Part shown: in pieces, positions 46,298-55,860 of the stretch
Position numbering within the stretch: the stretch's first letter is position 1
Layout: every line of letters begins with the position of its first letter
Source: Agromyces sp. H66
Lineage (GTDB): Bacteria; Actinomycetota; Actinomycetes; Actinomycetales; Microbacteriaceae
Assembly: GCF_004959775.1 (NCBI RefSeq)
Contig: NZ_SJZG01000015.1
Coordinates: forward strand, 1 to 64,000
Length of the DNA: 64,000 nt
Reading direction: 5' to 3'
Made by a program: the position numbers and the translations under genes
Notes under the pieces: generated by a model
What the model saw: only the letters and a program-made list of their open reading frames with translations
The model's database searches: none
What the model was told of the DNA's origin: nothing

Positions 46298-47575
46298 CTA
46301 GGCGGACTTCTCCGCGCGGCGGGGCTTGTGCGGCACTATGGTCGGCGCGGCGTTGTCGAGCACCGCGGCCTTCGTGACGACGACTCGCGCGACGCCGGTG
46401 GACGACGGCACCTCGAACATGATCGGTCCGAGCACCTCCTCCATGATGGCGCGCAGGCCCCGGGCCCCGGTCTGACGCAGCACCGCGAGGTCGGCGATGG
46501 CCTCGAGGGCGGCCTGCTCGAAGTCGAGTTCGACGCCGTCGAGCTCGAACATGCGCTGGTACTGGCGCACGAGCGCGTTGCGCGGCACCGTGAGGATCTC
46601 CATGAGCGCATCGCGATCGAGCGGCATCACGGTGGCGACCACGGGCAGCCGGCCGATGAACTCGGGGATGAGGCCGTACTTGTGCAGGTCTTCGGGCAGC
46701 ACCTCGCTGAAGATGTCGGCCTCGTCCTCCTTGCTGTGCAGGGGGGCGCCGAAGCCGATGCCGCGCTTGCCGGCCCGCGACGAGATGATGTCTTCCAGAC
46801 CCGCGAATGCGCCCGCCACGATGAACAGCACGTTCGTCGTGTCGATCTGGATGAACTCCTGGTGCGGGTGCTTGCGTCCGCCCTGCGGCGGCACGGATGC
46901 CACGGTGCCCTCGAGGATCTTCAGCAACGCCTGCTGCACGCCCTCGCCCGAGACATCCCTCGTGATCGACGGGTTCTCGGCCTTGCGGGCGATCTTGTCG
47001 ATCTCGTCGATGTAGATGATGCCGGTCTCGGCTCGCTTGACGTCGTAGTCGGCGGCCTGGATGAGCTTGAGGAGGATGTTCTCGACATCCTCGCCGACGT
47101 ACCCGGCCTCGGTGAGGGCCGTGGCATCGGCGACGGCGAAGGGCACGTTGAGCTGCTTCGCCAAGGTCTGCGCGAGGTAGGTCTTGCCGCAGCCCGTCGG
47201 GCCGATGAGCAGGATGTTCGACTTCGCGATCTCGACGTCGTCGTGCGCGCGGTCGGCCGAGGTGAGGGTCGTGCGGGCGCGCACGCGCTTGTAGTGGTTG
47301 TAGACCGCGACGGCGAGCGCCTTCTTCGCGGCCTCCTGCCCGATGACGTACTCCTCGAGGAAGGCGAAGATCTCCTTGGGCTTCGGCAGCTCGAACTCGC
47401 CGGACTCGGTCTCGCCCGCCTCGGCGAGTCGCTCCTCGATGATCTCGTTGCAGAGCTCGACGCACTCGTCGCAGATGTAGACCCCGGGTCCGGCGATGAG
47501 CTGCTGGACCTGCTTCTGACTCTTTCCGCAGAAGGAGCACTTGAGCAGATCGGCGCTCTCCCCGATGCGTGCCAT
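46298..47575 (-). CDS. clpX: ATP-dependent Clp protease ATP-binding subunit ClpX
   Basis: ClpX unfolds tagged proteins and feeds them to ClpP1P2. The 425-residue protein has the N-terminal zinc-binding domain (Cys13, Cys16, Cys35, Cys38), Walker [12 protein letters not shown], Walker [12 protein letters not shown], the pore loop GYVGEDV and the IGF-type loop [15 protein letters not shown] 47575 has GGGAGGG upstream. It lies after the clpP2 gene but is separated by a strong terminator and has its own upstream ClgR-like site, so it is probably transcribed alone. Confidence 0.97.
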   Translation of the reverse strand: MARIGESADLLKCSFCGKSQKQVQQLIAGPGVYICDECVELCNEIIEERLAEAGETESGEFELPKPKEIFAFLEEYVIGQEAAKKALAVAVYNHYKRVRARTTLTSADRAHDDVEIAKSNILLIGPTGCGKTYLAQTLAKQLNVPFAVADATALTEAGYVGEDVENILLKLIQAADYDVKRAETGIIYIDEIDKIARKAENPSITRDVSGEGVQQALLKILEGTVASVPPQGGRKHPHQEFIQIDTTNVLFIVAGAFAGLEDIISSRAGKRGIGFGAPLHSKEDEADIFSEVLPEDLHKYGLIPEFIGRLPVVATVMPLDRDALMEILTVPRNALVRQYQRMFELDGVELDFEQAALEAIADLAVLRQTGARGLRAIMEEVLGPIMFEVPSSTGVARVVVTKAAVLDNAAPTIVPHKPRRAEKSA

Positions 47576-47664
47576 CGAACCCTCCCTGTCGACGAGTCTG
47601 ATTCGAGCCTAGCCCGAGAACCGGGGCATGCGGCATGACGCGCCCGGATTGGCAGGCGCGAGTG

Positions 47665-47681
47665 GTTCGCGGTCCGCGAAC
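47665..47681. promoter_or_regulatory. ClgR-like box upstream of clpX
   Basis: GTTCGC-GGTCC-GCGAAC fits the ClgR motif GTTCGC-N5-GCG reported in streptomycetes and relatives, and is fully palindromic, extended by G/C on each side. It lies about 90 bp upstream of the clpX start. ClgR activates clp genes when protein quality falls. Confidence 0.6.
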
Positions 47682-47745
47682 CGTCGAGGCGCGCACCGGA
47701 TCCGCGCACCGACGGGGCATCCGACCCACGGAGCCGACATGCGAC

Positions 47746-47785
47746 GAGGCGGGTGACCCGTCCCGTGGGACCGGTCACCCGCCTC
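47746..47785 (-). terminator. Terminator after clpP2
   Basis: GAGGCGGGTGACC (47746-47758) pairs with GGTCACCCGCCTC (47773-47785), and inner GTCCC/GGGAC extends the stem past one C/C mismatch. It starts 16 bases beyond the clpP2 stop on the minus strand and isolates clpX. Confidence 0.88.
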
Positions 47786-47800
47786 GGGTCGGCGCGTCGG

Positions 47801-48484
47801 CTAGCGCGTGAGCGCGGGAACGCTCTTGCGCGACGAGAGCACCTGGTCGATGAGGCCGTACTCGAGCGACTCCTCGGCCGACAGGATCTTGTCGCGGTCG
47901 ATGTCGTTGTTCACCTGCTCCTTGGTGCGGTTCGAGTGCCGCGAGAGCGTCTCCTCGAGCCAGGTGCGCATGCGCATGATCTCGGCCGCCTGGATCTCGA
48001 TGTCGGATGCCTGGCCGTGACCGGCCTCGCCCATGGCCGGCTGGTGGATGAGCACCCGGGCGTTCGGCAGCGCGAGGCGCTTGCCGGGCGTGCCGGCCGC
48101 CGCGATGACGGCCGCCGCCGACGCGGCCTGGCCGAGCACGACGGTCTGGATCTCGGGACGGATGTACTGCATCGTGTCGTAGATCGCGGTCATGGCCGTG
48201 AACGAACCGCCCGGCGAGTTGATGTAGAGGATGATGTCGCGGTCGGGATCCATCGACTCGAGCACCAGGAGCTGGGCCATGATGTCGTCGGCCGATGCGT
48301 CGTCGACCTGCACGCCGAGGAAGATGATGCGGTCCTCGAAGAGCTTCGCGTACGGGTCCTGGCGCTTGTAGCCGTAGGCCGTGCGCTCCTCGAAGCTCGG
48401 CAGGATGTAGCGCGAACCCGGCGCCTGCATGCCGCTGAATGCGGTGCCGCCGAAGGCAGGGCCACTAGAAGTAGGTACTGACAT
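47801..48484 (-). CDS. clpP2: ATP-dependent Clp protease proteolytic subunit ClpP2
   Basis: This 227-residue peptidase has its catalytic Ser in VVLGQAASAAAVIAAAG, His in VLIHQPAMGEAGHGQ and a downstream Asp. It carries an N-terminal propeptide-like extension of about 25 residues. In actinobacteria ClpP1 and ClpP2 form a mixed tetradecamer that works with ClpX or ClpC. It follows clpP1 by 26 bp and shares its transcript. The stop is followed by a strong terminator. Confidence 0.96.
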   Translation of the reverse strand: MSVPTSSGPAFGGTAFSGMQAPGSRYILPSFEERTAYGYKRQDPYAKLFEDRIIFLGVQVDDASADDIMAQLLVLESMDPDRDIILYINSPGGSFTAMTAIYDTMQYIRPEIQTVVLGQAASAAAVIAAAGTPGKRLALPNARVLIHQPAMGEAGHGQASDIEIQAAEIMRMRTWLEETLSRHSNRTKEQVNNDIDRDKILSAEESLEYGLIDQVLSSRKSVPALTR

Positions 48485-48510
48485 TCGCTCGTTCTCTCTT
48501 CTCTGGATGC

Positions 48511-49098
48511 TTACGCCTGGTCGGTTCCGCCGCCGCCGGACACGTCGAGGGCCGACTCGCGGATGTGGTCGACGAAGCCGTATTCGAGCGCTTCCTGCGC
48601 GTTGAACCAGCGGTCGCGGTCGCCGTCGGCGTTGATCTGCTCGACGGTCTTGCCGGTCTGCGCGGCGGTGATCTCGGCGAGACGGCGCTTCATGTCGAGG
48701 ATGAGCTGCGCCTGGGTCTGGATGTCGCTCGCCGTGCCGCCGAAGCCGCCGTGCGGCTGGTGCAGCAGCACGCGCGCGTTGGGCGTGATGTAGCGCTTGC
48801 CCTTGGTGCCCGCGGTGAGCAGGAGCTGGCCCATCGACGCCGCCATGCCGATGCCGACGGTGACGATGTCGTTCGGCACGAACTGCATGGTGTCGTAGAT
48901 CGCCATGCCGGCCGTGATCGACCCGCCGGGCGAGTTGACGTAGAGGTAGATGTCCTTCTTGGGGTCCTCGGCGGCCAGGAGCAGCAGCTTCGCCGCGATC
49001 TCGTTGGCGTTCTCGTCACGAACCTCGGAACCCAGCCAGATGATGCGGTCCTTCAGCAGTCGATCGAAAACACCGGGGCTGGGTGTCACTTCGGCCAT
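48511..49098 (-). CDS. clpP1: ATP-dependent Clp protease proteolytic subunit ClpP1
   Basis: This 195-residue peptidase has the catalytic Ser in [13 protein letters not shown], His in [11 protein letters not shown] and Asp in the [16 protein letters not shown] region context of ClpP. It begins [16 protein letters not shown] place the start at ATG 49098, which has ACGGAG at 6-base spacing; a GTG at 49128 would add 10 residues but has no RBS. It is the first gene of clpP1-clpP2. Confidence 0.95.
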   Translation of the reverse strand: MAEVTPSPGVFDRLLKDRIIWLGSEVRDENANEIAAKLLLLAAEDPKKDIYLYVNSPGGSITAGMAIYDTMQFVPNDIVTVGIGMAASMGQLLLTAGTKGKRYITPNARVLLHQPHGGFGGTASDIQTQAQLILDMKRRLAEITAAQTGKTVEQINADGDRDRWFNAQEALEYGFVDHIRESALDVSGGGGTDQA

Positions 49099-49171
49099 GT
49101 GTCGCTCCGTTTCGGTTGTCGCGTTCACTCGAATCTATCCGGTGCAACACGCGCCGACGGGGCTGTTCGCC

Positions 49172-49654
49172 CTAGGCGGATGCCCCGAGCTCCGTCGCGT
49201 ATGCCGCGAGCGACACGCGGTAGCGCGGAAGGTGCGCCGCGAGTGCGAGGAGCGCCTCGGATGCCGCGCGGCGGGGGTCGCCCGCGTCGACCCGGGCCAG
49301 CGCTCGAAATGCGACGACGGCGTCGTGGAGGTCGCCGGCGTCGGCCTCGACGGCGTCGAGGAGTGCGATCGACTCGGTGGGCCGACCGAGGTTGCGGATC
49401 GTCGACGCGAGCTGGATATGCGCCTGCACGCGCTCGGAGCCGTCGAGTCCCCGGTCGAGCGCCTCCCGGTAGAGGGTCTCGGCCTCCGCCTCGAGGCCGG
49501 CCGAATCGCGGGCTCCCGCGCGTTCGAACAACGCGATCGGGTCGCCGGCGGACCGCTCGGCGGCGAGCGCGTCGATGCGGCGGATCACCTCGTCGTCGCC
49601 GAGTTCGTCCGCGGCCGACCACACGGCGTCCACACGGTGCTGCCAGTCGTCCAT
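49172..49654 (-). CDS. Tetratricopeptide repeat protein
   Basis: This 160-residue helical protein matches the actinobacterial tetratricopeptide-repeat family often found near tig and clpP. TPR-like helices are seen in EAETLYREALDRGLDGSERVQAHIQLASTIRNLGRPTESIALL, and it starts MDDWQHRVDAVW. No enzyme motif, signal or membrane segment is seen, so it probably mediates protein contacts. ATG 49654 has GAGAGGAG upstream. It lies between tig and clpP1 on the same strand. Confidence 0.8.
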   Translation of the reverse strand: MDDWQHRVDAVWSAADELGDDEVIRRIDALAAERSAGDPIALFERAGARDSAGLEAEAETLYREALDRGLDGSERVQAHIQLASTIRNLGRPTESIALLDAVEADAGDLHDAVVAFRALARVDAGDPRRAASEALLALAAHLPRYRVSLAAYATELGASA

Positions 49655-49706
49655 CGGACTCCTCTCTCGGCGGATGGTGGTTCGACCGTATCGCCCGGCG
49701 ACGACG

Positions 49707-49738
49707 GAGGGCCGGATGCCCCGTGGCATCCGGCCCTC
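49707..49738 (-). terminator. Terminator after tig
   Basis: GAGGGCCGGATGCC (49707-49720) pairs with GGCATCCGGCCCTC (49725-49738), 14 perfect base pairs around a 4-base loop. It starts 15 bases past the tig stop on the minus strand. Confidence 0.88.
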
Positions 49739-49752
49739 GCGTGCGATGGCGA

Positions 49753-51180
49753 CTACTCGGCGTCGGCCTTCTTGGCCGCACGCTTGCGTGCCGGCTTCTT
49801 CTTCTCCTCCGCGGGAGCCTCGGCGGGCTCCTCCGCGGCGTTCTCGGGCTGCTCGCCTTCGGCCTCGGCTTCGGCTTCGGCTTCGGCGGCGTCGTCGGAC
49901 TCGGCCACGGCCGTGAACTCGGAGAGGTCGACGGCGTTGCCCGCGGCATCCGTGACCTTGACCTTGCCGAGCGCGATCGCGAGCGCTTTGTTGCGCGCGA
50001 CCTCGCCGACCATGGCGGGGATCTGGCCGTTCTGGCTGAGGACCTGCACGAACTCGTTGGGGTCCATGCCGTACTGGGCGGCGCCCTGCACGAGGTACTG
50101 GGTGAGCTCGTCCTGGCTCACCTGCACCTGCTCGGCCTCGGCGATCTTGTCGAGCACGATCTGCGTCTTGAACGCCTTGGTGCTGGACTCGGTGACCTCA
50201 GCGCGGTGCTCGTCGTCTTCGAGGCGACCCTCGGACTCGAGGTGGCGGTGCACCTCGTCCTCGATGACGCTGTCGGCGACGGGCACGTCGACGAGTTCGA
50301 GGAGCTTCTCGACGAGGAGGTCGCGGGCCTGGGTGCCCTGCCCGAACGACTTGTTGCGCGCGACCTGCTGCTTCAGGCTCTCGGTGAGCTCGTCGAGCGT
50401 GTCGAACTCGCTCGCGATCTGCGCGAAGTCGTCGTCGGCGGCGGGCAGCTCGCGCTCCTTGACGGCGCCGATGGTGACGGTGATCTCGGCGGTCTCGCCC
50501 TCGTGGTCGCCGCCCAGGAGCTTCGACTCGAACGTGGTGGTCTCACCGGCGGTGAGCGACTCGAGCGCCTCGTCGATGCCCTCGAGCAGTTCGCCCGAGC
50601 CGAGCTCGTAGGAGATGCCGCTGGCGGTGTCGACCTCGGTGCCGTCGATGGTGGCGACGAGGTCGAGGGTCACGAAGTCGCCCGTGGTCGCGGGGCGGTC
50701 GACCGTGATGAGGGTGCCGAAGCGGCTGCGGAGGCGCTCGAGCTCGGCCTCGACCTCGTCGTCGCCCACCTCGACCGAGTCGACCGTGAGCTCGAGGCCC
50801 GCGTAGTCGGGGAGCTCCACGTCGGGGCGCACGTCGACCTCGATGGCCAGCAGCAGGTCGCCCGTGAAGTCCTTCTCGCTCGGCCATTCGACGATGTCGG
50901 CCTCGGGTCGGCCGAGCGGGCGGAGCTCGTGCTCGGTGACCGCGGCGCGGTAGAAGCCGTCGAGGCCCTCGTTCACCGCGTGCTCGAGCACGGCGGCCTT
51001 GCCGACCCGCTGGTCGATGATGGGCGGCGGCACCTTGCCCTTGCGGAAGCCGGGCACGTTGATCTGCTCGGCGATGTGCTCGTAGGCGTGGGTGATGCTG
51101 GGCTTCAGCTCCTCGGGCGTCACCGAGATGGTGAGCTTGGCGCGCGTGGGGCTCAGCTTCTCAACCGAAGTGGTCGGCAT
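49753..51180 (-). CDS. tig: Trigger factor, ribosome-associated chaperone
   Basis: Trigger factor binds nascent chains at the ribosome exit tunnel and has prolyl isomerase activity. The 475-residue protein has the ribosome-docking loop GFRKGKVP, the FKBP-type domain in the middle ([13 protein letters not shown]) and the C-terminal helical cradle. An acidic Glu/Ala-rich tail ends in a lysine-rich [16 protein letters not shown], typical of actinobacteria. It lies 51 bp after tRNA-Pro in the same direction and is followed by a strong terminator. Confidence 0.96.
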   Translation of the reverse strand: MPTTSVEKLSPTRAKLTISVTPEELKPSITHAYEHIAEQINVPGFRKGKVPPPIIDQRVGKAAVLEHAVNEGLDGFYRAAVTEHELRPLGRPEADIVEWPSEKDFTGDLLLAIEVDVRPDVELPDYAGLELTVDSVEVGDDEVEAELERLRSRFGTLITVDRPATTGDFVTLDLVATIDGTEVDTASGISYELGSGELLEGIDEALESLTAGETTTFESKLLGGDHEGETAEITVTIGAVKERELPAADDDFAQIASEFDTLDELTESLKQQVARNKSFGQGTQARDLLVEKLLELVDVPVADSVIEDEVHRHLESEGRLEDDEHRAEVTESSTKAFKTQIVLDKIAEAEQVQVSQDELTQYLVQGAAQYGMDPNEFVQVLSQNGQIPAMVGEVARNKALAIALGKVKVTDAAGNAVDLSEFTAVAESDDAAEAEAEAEAEGEQPENAAEEPAEAPAEEKKKPARKRAAKKADAE

Positions 51181-51231
51181 GTGGAAGATCTCCTGTTGTG
51201 TGGAAGTTCGTGTCGAGCCGCTGGCGACTCG

Positions 51232-51305
51232 TCGGGGCGACAGGATTCGAACCTGCGACCTCCCGCTCCCAAAGCGGGCGCTCTACCAAGCTGAGCTACG
51301 CCCCG
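51232..51305 (-). tRNA. tRNA-Pro (TGG)
   Basis: The cloverleaf has acceptor CGGGGCG/CGCCCCG, discriminator A and anticodon arm CCCGC/GCGGG around TTTGGGA, which gives anticodon TGG. The T-loop has GGTTCGAATCC, and CCA is not encoded. It lies just upstream of tig on the same strand and may be co-transcribed with it. Confidence 0.93.
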
Positions 51306-51340
51306 AGTCGCTGACTCAACTCGTCGAACCATCCGCACGG

Positions 51341-51360
51341 GCACGCCGAAGCACGCCGAG
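51341..51360. repeat. Two tandem 10-mers upstream of tRNA-Pro
   Basis: GCACGCCGA(A/G) is repeated twice in tandem in the 191-bp gap between tRNA-Pro and the SCO7613-type gene. The rest of the gap shows no gene. Confidence 0.6.
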
Positions 51361-51496
51361 GCACGGATGGACCCACGAAAGTCTACTGCACGGGCGACCC
51401 CGCCGGCGCGGGCGGGAGCCGACCTCGGCGGTGACCCCCGAACGGGCGCTGTGGATGATCCGACGATGCGGCGCCCGCGCGTGGGAGAGTGTGCGC

Positions 51497-54400
51497 ATGA
51501 CCGACCGTCTCCCCCGCGACGGGGCCGGGGATCTCCGTCGCTGGCCGTCCGATCCGGCCCTCCTCATCGACACCACGCGTTGCCCCGCGTGCTTCGCGGG
51601 GCTCTTCTCCTCCCGCTGCCTCGAGTGCGGGCTCGACCTCGCCGTGCCCGAGTCGGCCGAGGTGCTGGCCGCGGGCACGAGGGTCTACGAGGCGGAGGCG
51701 GCGCGGCAACGGCTCATCACGGGCATGCGCGAGGCGCAGGCGGGGCGGGAGTCGCGCCAGGCACGTGCGGCGCGGGCTCCCGTCGCCGCCCCGGTTTCCG
51801 CTCCCACGACTGTTCCGACGGCTCCGTCGCCGACCGCCGCGCCGGCTCCCGCGGCCGCCCCGGCTCCCGTCGCCGCACCGACTCCGCCTTCGGACGCGCT
51901 CCCGACGCCGCCGGCACGACGCCGCTCGGGCGTGCAGGTCTTCCTCCTCACGCTCGGCGTGGTGCTCATCTCGGTGGCGGCGATCGTGTTCCTCTTCGTC
52001 GCCTACCTCGTCGCGAGCCTCGAGGTGCGGTCGGCGATCATCGCCGGGGCCAGCGTGCTGGTGCTCGGCGTCGCGTGGCTCCTGCGCGCCCGCCGCCTCC
52101 CCGGTACAGCCGAGGGCGTGGCATCCGTCGCCGTCGTGCTGCTCCTGCTCGACGTGTGGATCGTGCGCGCGAACCGGCTCTTCGGCACCGAGGCGCTCGA
52201 CGCCGCGGCCTATACCGGCCTGGCGTTCGCGATCGTCGCCGCCGTGCTGGCCGCGACGCGTGCAGCGAGCGGCATCCGCGTCCCGGGCCTCGCCGCAGCG
52301 GCGCTCGCGCCGACCGCCGCGTTCCTGCTGGGCTACGCGATCGACCCCGAGACCGCGACGGGCGTGTGGCTCGGCGGGCTGGCGGCGGTGGTCGTCGGCG
52401 CGGCGGCGATCGCCATGGCACCGCGGTCGCTCGAGCGCACGATCATGGCATCAGCCGGATTCGCGGGCGGGGTGGCCTCTGCCGGGGCCGCATTCTGGGC
52501 GCTTCCCGAGGTGCGATGGGGAGAATCCTGGACGTTCGTCGCGGTCGCGGCGGGAGGTGTTCTGGTGATCGTCGCGACGCGCCTCGCCCGAGCGGAGGTC
52601 GCATCCGGATGGGCGGCCGCCGCGGCGATCGGTGTCGGGATCACCGCGACACTCGCCCCGGCGGTCGGCATCGCGGCGGAACTCGACCAAGGGGTCGCCA
52701 TCTGGCTCGCTCCCGCCGCATCCGGCGTGATCGCGGCGGTTGCGGCGGGCGCGGTGCGTCGTCCCGCCTCGCTCCGCGCCGAAGTAGCCCGCGCCGCGTT
52801 CATCTCGTCGGCGGCGGTGGCGGCCGTCACGGCGGCGCCGGGGCTGCTGGCCGGCCTCGCCTCGCTCGGCTGGCGCGCGATGGCGAGCTCCCCCGCCTGG
52901 CAGGTGGAGCCGGATGCTCGCGTGACGAGGTTGCCCGCGGAGCTCGACCTCGGCGCGATGCTGGTGCCCTTCGTCGCCGCGGCGGGCGCGACCGTGGTGC
53001 TCCTCGTCCTCGGTTCGCTGCGCCGATTCGCCGCCGTTCCGATCGCCGCCGTCCTGACGGGGTTGCTCGTGATCGGGGCGACGCTGCCCGGCGCGGCGGC
53101 GCCGGCCGCGATCTTCGCGGCCGTCGCGGCGGCCTGTCTCATCGCCGCATCGACCCGGTTCGAAGAACTGGTGCCGAGCTCGGTGCCGACCCTCGCCGTG
53201 TTCGGCCTCGGCGGGGCAGGCCTGACGGTGCTGGCCGCGTACTCGAACGCGATGGTCTGGCCGTGGGCGATCGCCGCGGTCCTCGCGACCGCGGTCGCCG
53301 GCCGCCTGCTCGCGCCGCGCGCCTGGCCGGTCGGCGCGGCTCGCGGCGTCGGGGTGGCGCACCTCGTCGTGGCGATGCTCCTGGTCGCCGCGGCCGCGCT
53401 CACCCTGCCGAGCTGGTTCGACGCATCGGGAACGCCGATCGCGCCGCCGTGGGACTCGCCGTGGATGTGGCTCGGCACGGTCGGCGCGGCGCTGCTCGCG
53501 GTCCCACTGTTCGCCCCGCGCATCACCGATGCGGATCGCATCGGGCTGTTCCTGCCGGCCCTGGTCGCAACGATGACCGGTGCGGTCGTGACGGCGCTCG
53601 TCGGGTCCGATCCGCTGCGGTGGCTGCCCGCCGCCGCCGCGGCCGTGGTCGTCCTGCCCGCGCTGCGCCGGGCCCTCCCCACGCTCGTCCGCGTGCTGTC
53701 GGCCGCGGCCGGTCCGATCCTGCTCGTGTTCGCGCTGGAACGCATCGTCGCCGACATCCCGGACGCCCCGCCCTCGATCCTCGGTGCGGCGGCCGCCGTG
53801 CTGCTCGCCGCCGCCATCACCCCGGTCGTGATCGGCCGCGGTGAGCGCGCCGCGCGACTCGCGTGGTGCACCGCCCTCGGCATCGGCGGTCTCATCACCC
53901 TCGTGTCGGGTCCCGCCGCCGGCGACCAGGCGTGGCTGCTCCTCCTGCTGCTCACCCCGGTGCCGTTGCTCGTCGCGGCACTCGACGGCGACCCGGTGGG
54001 CGGTTCGTCGCCCAGCCGGCACCTCTCCTGGCTGAGCCTGGCCCTCGCGATCGCGACCGTCTGGACGCGGCTCGCGGGCGACGGCGTGGACGAGATCGAG
54101 GCCTACTCGCTGCCCCTTGCGGCGGCGCTCGCCGTCGCGGCCGCGCTCATCACCTGGCGCCGCGCCGCATCGGCGCCGACGGCCGGTGGCCGCACCGCAC
54201 TCGTCGCGGCCGCCGCCGCCGTCGCCGTGCTCCCGAGCGTCGGCTCGAGCGCCGACTCGGAACTCCGCACGCTCGTGCTCGTGGCGGCGGGATCGGTGAT
54301 CGCGATCGCGTCGGCCTTCCTCCCCGAGGCGGCGCGCGGCGTGCCCATCCGCGTCCTCGGCGTGGCGACCGGCTGGGTGGCGTTCACCGGGGCCGCGATG

Positions 54401-55204
54401 GTGCGCGGGTCGGCCGTCGCGGCAGGCGAGCGCAGCGCGCTGCCCATCGAGTTCTGGCCGGTGCTCGCGCTCGCAGCGGGAGTCGCGGCCGCCGTGGCGT
54501 GGGCTCGGACCGGGTCGCGGCCCGCCGTCGTCGCGGAGACCATGCTCGCGGCATCCGTCGTCTCGGTCTCGATCCCCACGACCATCGCGATCGTCCTCGG
54601 CGAGGAGCCGACGCTGCGCGCCGCGGTGCTCTTCCCGTTGCTGGCGGCCGTGCACGTGGCTGCGGTGGCGCTTCGCGTGCGGCCGATCGCCGGGCCGATC
54701 CTCGAGTGGAGCGCCCTCGGCGTGCTCGTGCTCGGCGGCATCATCGTGCTCGTGGCGAGCAGCGTCGACCCGTTCGACGTCGTCACCGTGCCGGTCGCTG
54801 CAGCCCTCATCGGCGCCGGAGCGTTCCGGATGCTGCGGTCCCCGACACTGCGGAGTTGGCCTGCGCTGGGCCCCGGTCTCGCGGTGCTCCTCCTGCCCGC
54901 CCTCATCGCGGACTTCACCGATCCGGTGCTGTGGCGGATCATCGCGCTCGGGATCGTCGCCGCGGCGGCCGTGGTGGTGGGTGCGGTACGCCGGCTGCAG
55001 GCGCCGCTGCTCGTCGGCGGCGGCGTGCTCCTCGTGCACGCGGTCGACCAGCTGTGGCCGTGGATCACGGAGCTCTACGAGGCGGTCTGGTGGTGGTTGT
55101 GGCTCGGGATCGCCGGCGTCATCCTCGTGGCGCTCGCGGCGACCTACGAGCGACAGCTGCGCCTGGTGCGCAGGGTCGCCCACTCGATCGCGGAGCTGCG
55201 ATAG
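51497..55204 (+). CDS. Giant SCO7613-type polytopic membrane protein with zinc ribbon
   Basis: This 1235-residue protein has an N-terminal zinc ribbon (CPACFAGLFSSRCLEC, residues 29-44), a Pro/Ala-rich linker (about 90-140) and then some 30 or more hydrophobic segments to the end. It resembles the actinobacterial SCO7613 C-terminal domain membrane proteins, whose function is unknown. The C-terminus is basic after the last helix. ATG 51497 has GGGAGAG upstream; the in-frame extension to 51092 crosses the tRNA-Pro gene and is rejected. No enzyme motif is seen. Confidence 0.8.
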   Translation: MTDRLPRDGAGDLRRWPSDPALLIDTTRCPACFAGLFSSRCLECGLDLAVPESAEVLAAGTRVYEAEAARQRLITGMREAQAGRESRQARAARAPVAAPVSAPTTVPTAPSPTAAPAPAAAPAPVAAPTPPSDALPTPPARRRSGVQVFLLTLGVVLISVAAIVFLFVAYLVASLEVRSAIIAGASVLVLGVAWLLRARRLPGTAEGVASVAVVLLLLDVWIVRANRLFGTEALDAAAYTGLAFAIVAAVLAATRAASGIRVPGLAAAALAPTAAFLLGYAIDPETATGVWLGGLAAVVVGAAAIAMAPRSLERTIMASAGFAGGVASAGAAFWALPEVRWGESWTFVAVAAGGVLVIVATRLARAEVASGWAAAAAIGVGITATLAPAVGIAAELDQGVAIWLAPAASGVIAAVAAGAVRRPASLRAEVARAAFISSAAVAAVTAAPGLLAGLASLGWRAMASSPAWQVEPDARVTRLPAELDLGAMLVPFVAAAGATVVLLVLGSLRRFAAVPIAAVLTGLLVIGATLPGAAAPAAIFAAVAAACLIAASTRFEELVPSSVPTLAVFGLGGAGLTVLAAYSNAMVWPWAIAAVLATAVAGRLLAPRAWPVGAARGVGVAHLVVAMLLVAAAALTLPSWFDASGTPIAPPWDSPWMWLGTVGAALLAVPLFAPRITDADRIGLFLPALVATMTGAVVTALVGSDPLRWLPAAAAAVVVLPALRRALPTLVRVLSAAAGPILLVFALERIVADIPDAPPSILGAAAAVLLAAAITPVVIGRGERAARLAWCTALGIGGLITLVSGPAAGDQAWLLLLLLTPVPLLVAALDGDPVGGSSPSRHLSWLSLALAIATVWTRLAGDGVDEIEAYSLPLAAALAVAAALITWRRAASAPTAGGRTALVAAAAAVAVLPSVGSSADSELRTLVLVAAGSVIAIASAFLPEAARGVPIRVLGVATGWVAFTGAAMVRGSAVAAGERSALPIEFWPVLALAAGVAAAVAWARTGSRPAVVAETMLAASVVSVSIPTTIAIVLGEEPTLRAAVLFPLLAAVHVAAVALRVRPIAGPILEWSALGVLVLGGIIVLVASSVDPFDVVTVPVAAALIGAGAFRMLRSPTLRSWPALGPGLAVLLLPALIADFTDPVLWRIIALGIVAAAAVVVGAVRRLQAPLLVGGGVLLVHAVDQLWPWITELYEAVWWWLWLGIAGVILVALAATYERQLRLVRRVAHSIAELR

Positions 55205-55235
55205 CGCAGGCCGCGCGACCGCCTCGCGGCCTCGA

Positions 55236-55607
55236 TCACATGCGCTCGACCCACCGGGCCCGCCAGTCGGGCGCCGGGAAGGGCTGCGTCCAGTACGCGG
55301 TCTCCTTCGCGATCTTCCCGTCGCGCAGCTCGAAGATGAACACCGTCTGGTAGACGGCGCCGTCGCCGTAGTCGAGGTCCGCCTCGGCGACCCAGAGGTC
55401 GCCCTCCCCGGTCAGTCGACGCGGCGTGATCTTCGGCAGCCGCGGGAAGGCGTGGTAGACGCCTCGCCGGTTGTCGCCGCCGACGATGCGCTCGCCCGAC
55501 TGGGGCCATTCCATGACGGCGTCCTCGTGGAAGACGGCATCCATGCCGTCGACGTTCCCGGCGTTCAGCGTCGCGATCAGCGCCTCGACCGTCTCGCGCC
55601 CGTTCAT
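55236..55607 (-). CDS. SnoaL-like/NTF2-fold protein
   Basis: This 123-residue protein has the NTF2-like fold pattern: a helix with ETVEALIATLNAGNVDGMDAVFHEDAVMEWP, then strands ending VFIFELRDGKIAKETAYW. Such proteins are small isomerases, hydrolases or ligand-binding domains. AGGAAG precedes the ATG. It converges on the giant membrane protein gene and stands alone. Confidence 0.85.
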   Translation of the reverse strand: MNGRETVEALIATLNAGNVDGMDAVFHEDAVMEWPQSGERIVGGDNRRGVYHAFPRLPKITPRRLTGEGDLWVAEADLDYGDGAVYQTVFIFELRDGKIAKETAYWTQPFPAPDWRARWVERM

Positions 55608-55702
55608 CTTCCTGCTCCTTCGAACGGATGCCGCGTGCGCTCCGTGAGAAGAGGAACACCTGCCGTGTACTACGATGATCCAGTGCCCGAACGCGGGCGC
55701 GC

Positions 55703-55776
55703 GCGGATGTAGCTCAATGGTAGAGCCTCAGTCTTCCAAACTGATTACGCGGGTTCGATTCCCGTCATCCGCTCCA
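55703..55776 (+). tRNA. tRNA-Gly (TCC)
   Basis: The cloverleaf has acceptor GCGGATG/CATCCGC, discriminator T and an encoded CCA at 55774-55776. The anticodon arm TCAGT/ACTGA around CTTCCAA gives anticodon TCC, and the T-loop has GGTTCGATTCC. Confidence 0.93.
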
Positions 55777-55860
55777 CCGCCACCCGCCCCGTGCCCGATC
55801 GGGCCTCGCCGGCGAGCACCGGGGCGTGCGTTCCCGGTCCGAGATCGCTACCGTGCAGGT

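Noticed and set aside
51341-51360. Tandem 10-mers before tRNA-Pro as an iteron-like origin
   Set aside because: Only two copies exist, and no replication gene or A/T-rich unwinding region is nearby.
51092-51496. Upstream extension of the SCO7613-type protein
   Set aside because: It passes through the tRNA-Pro gene and the tig start; a good RBS precedes ATG 51497.
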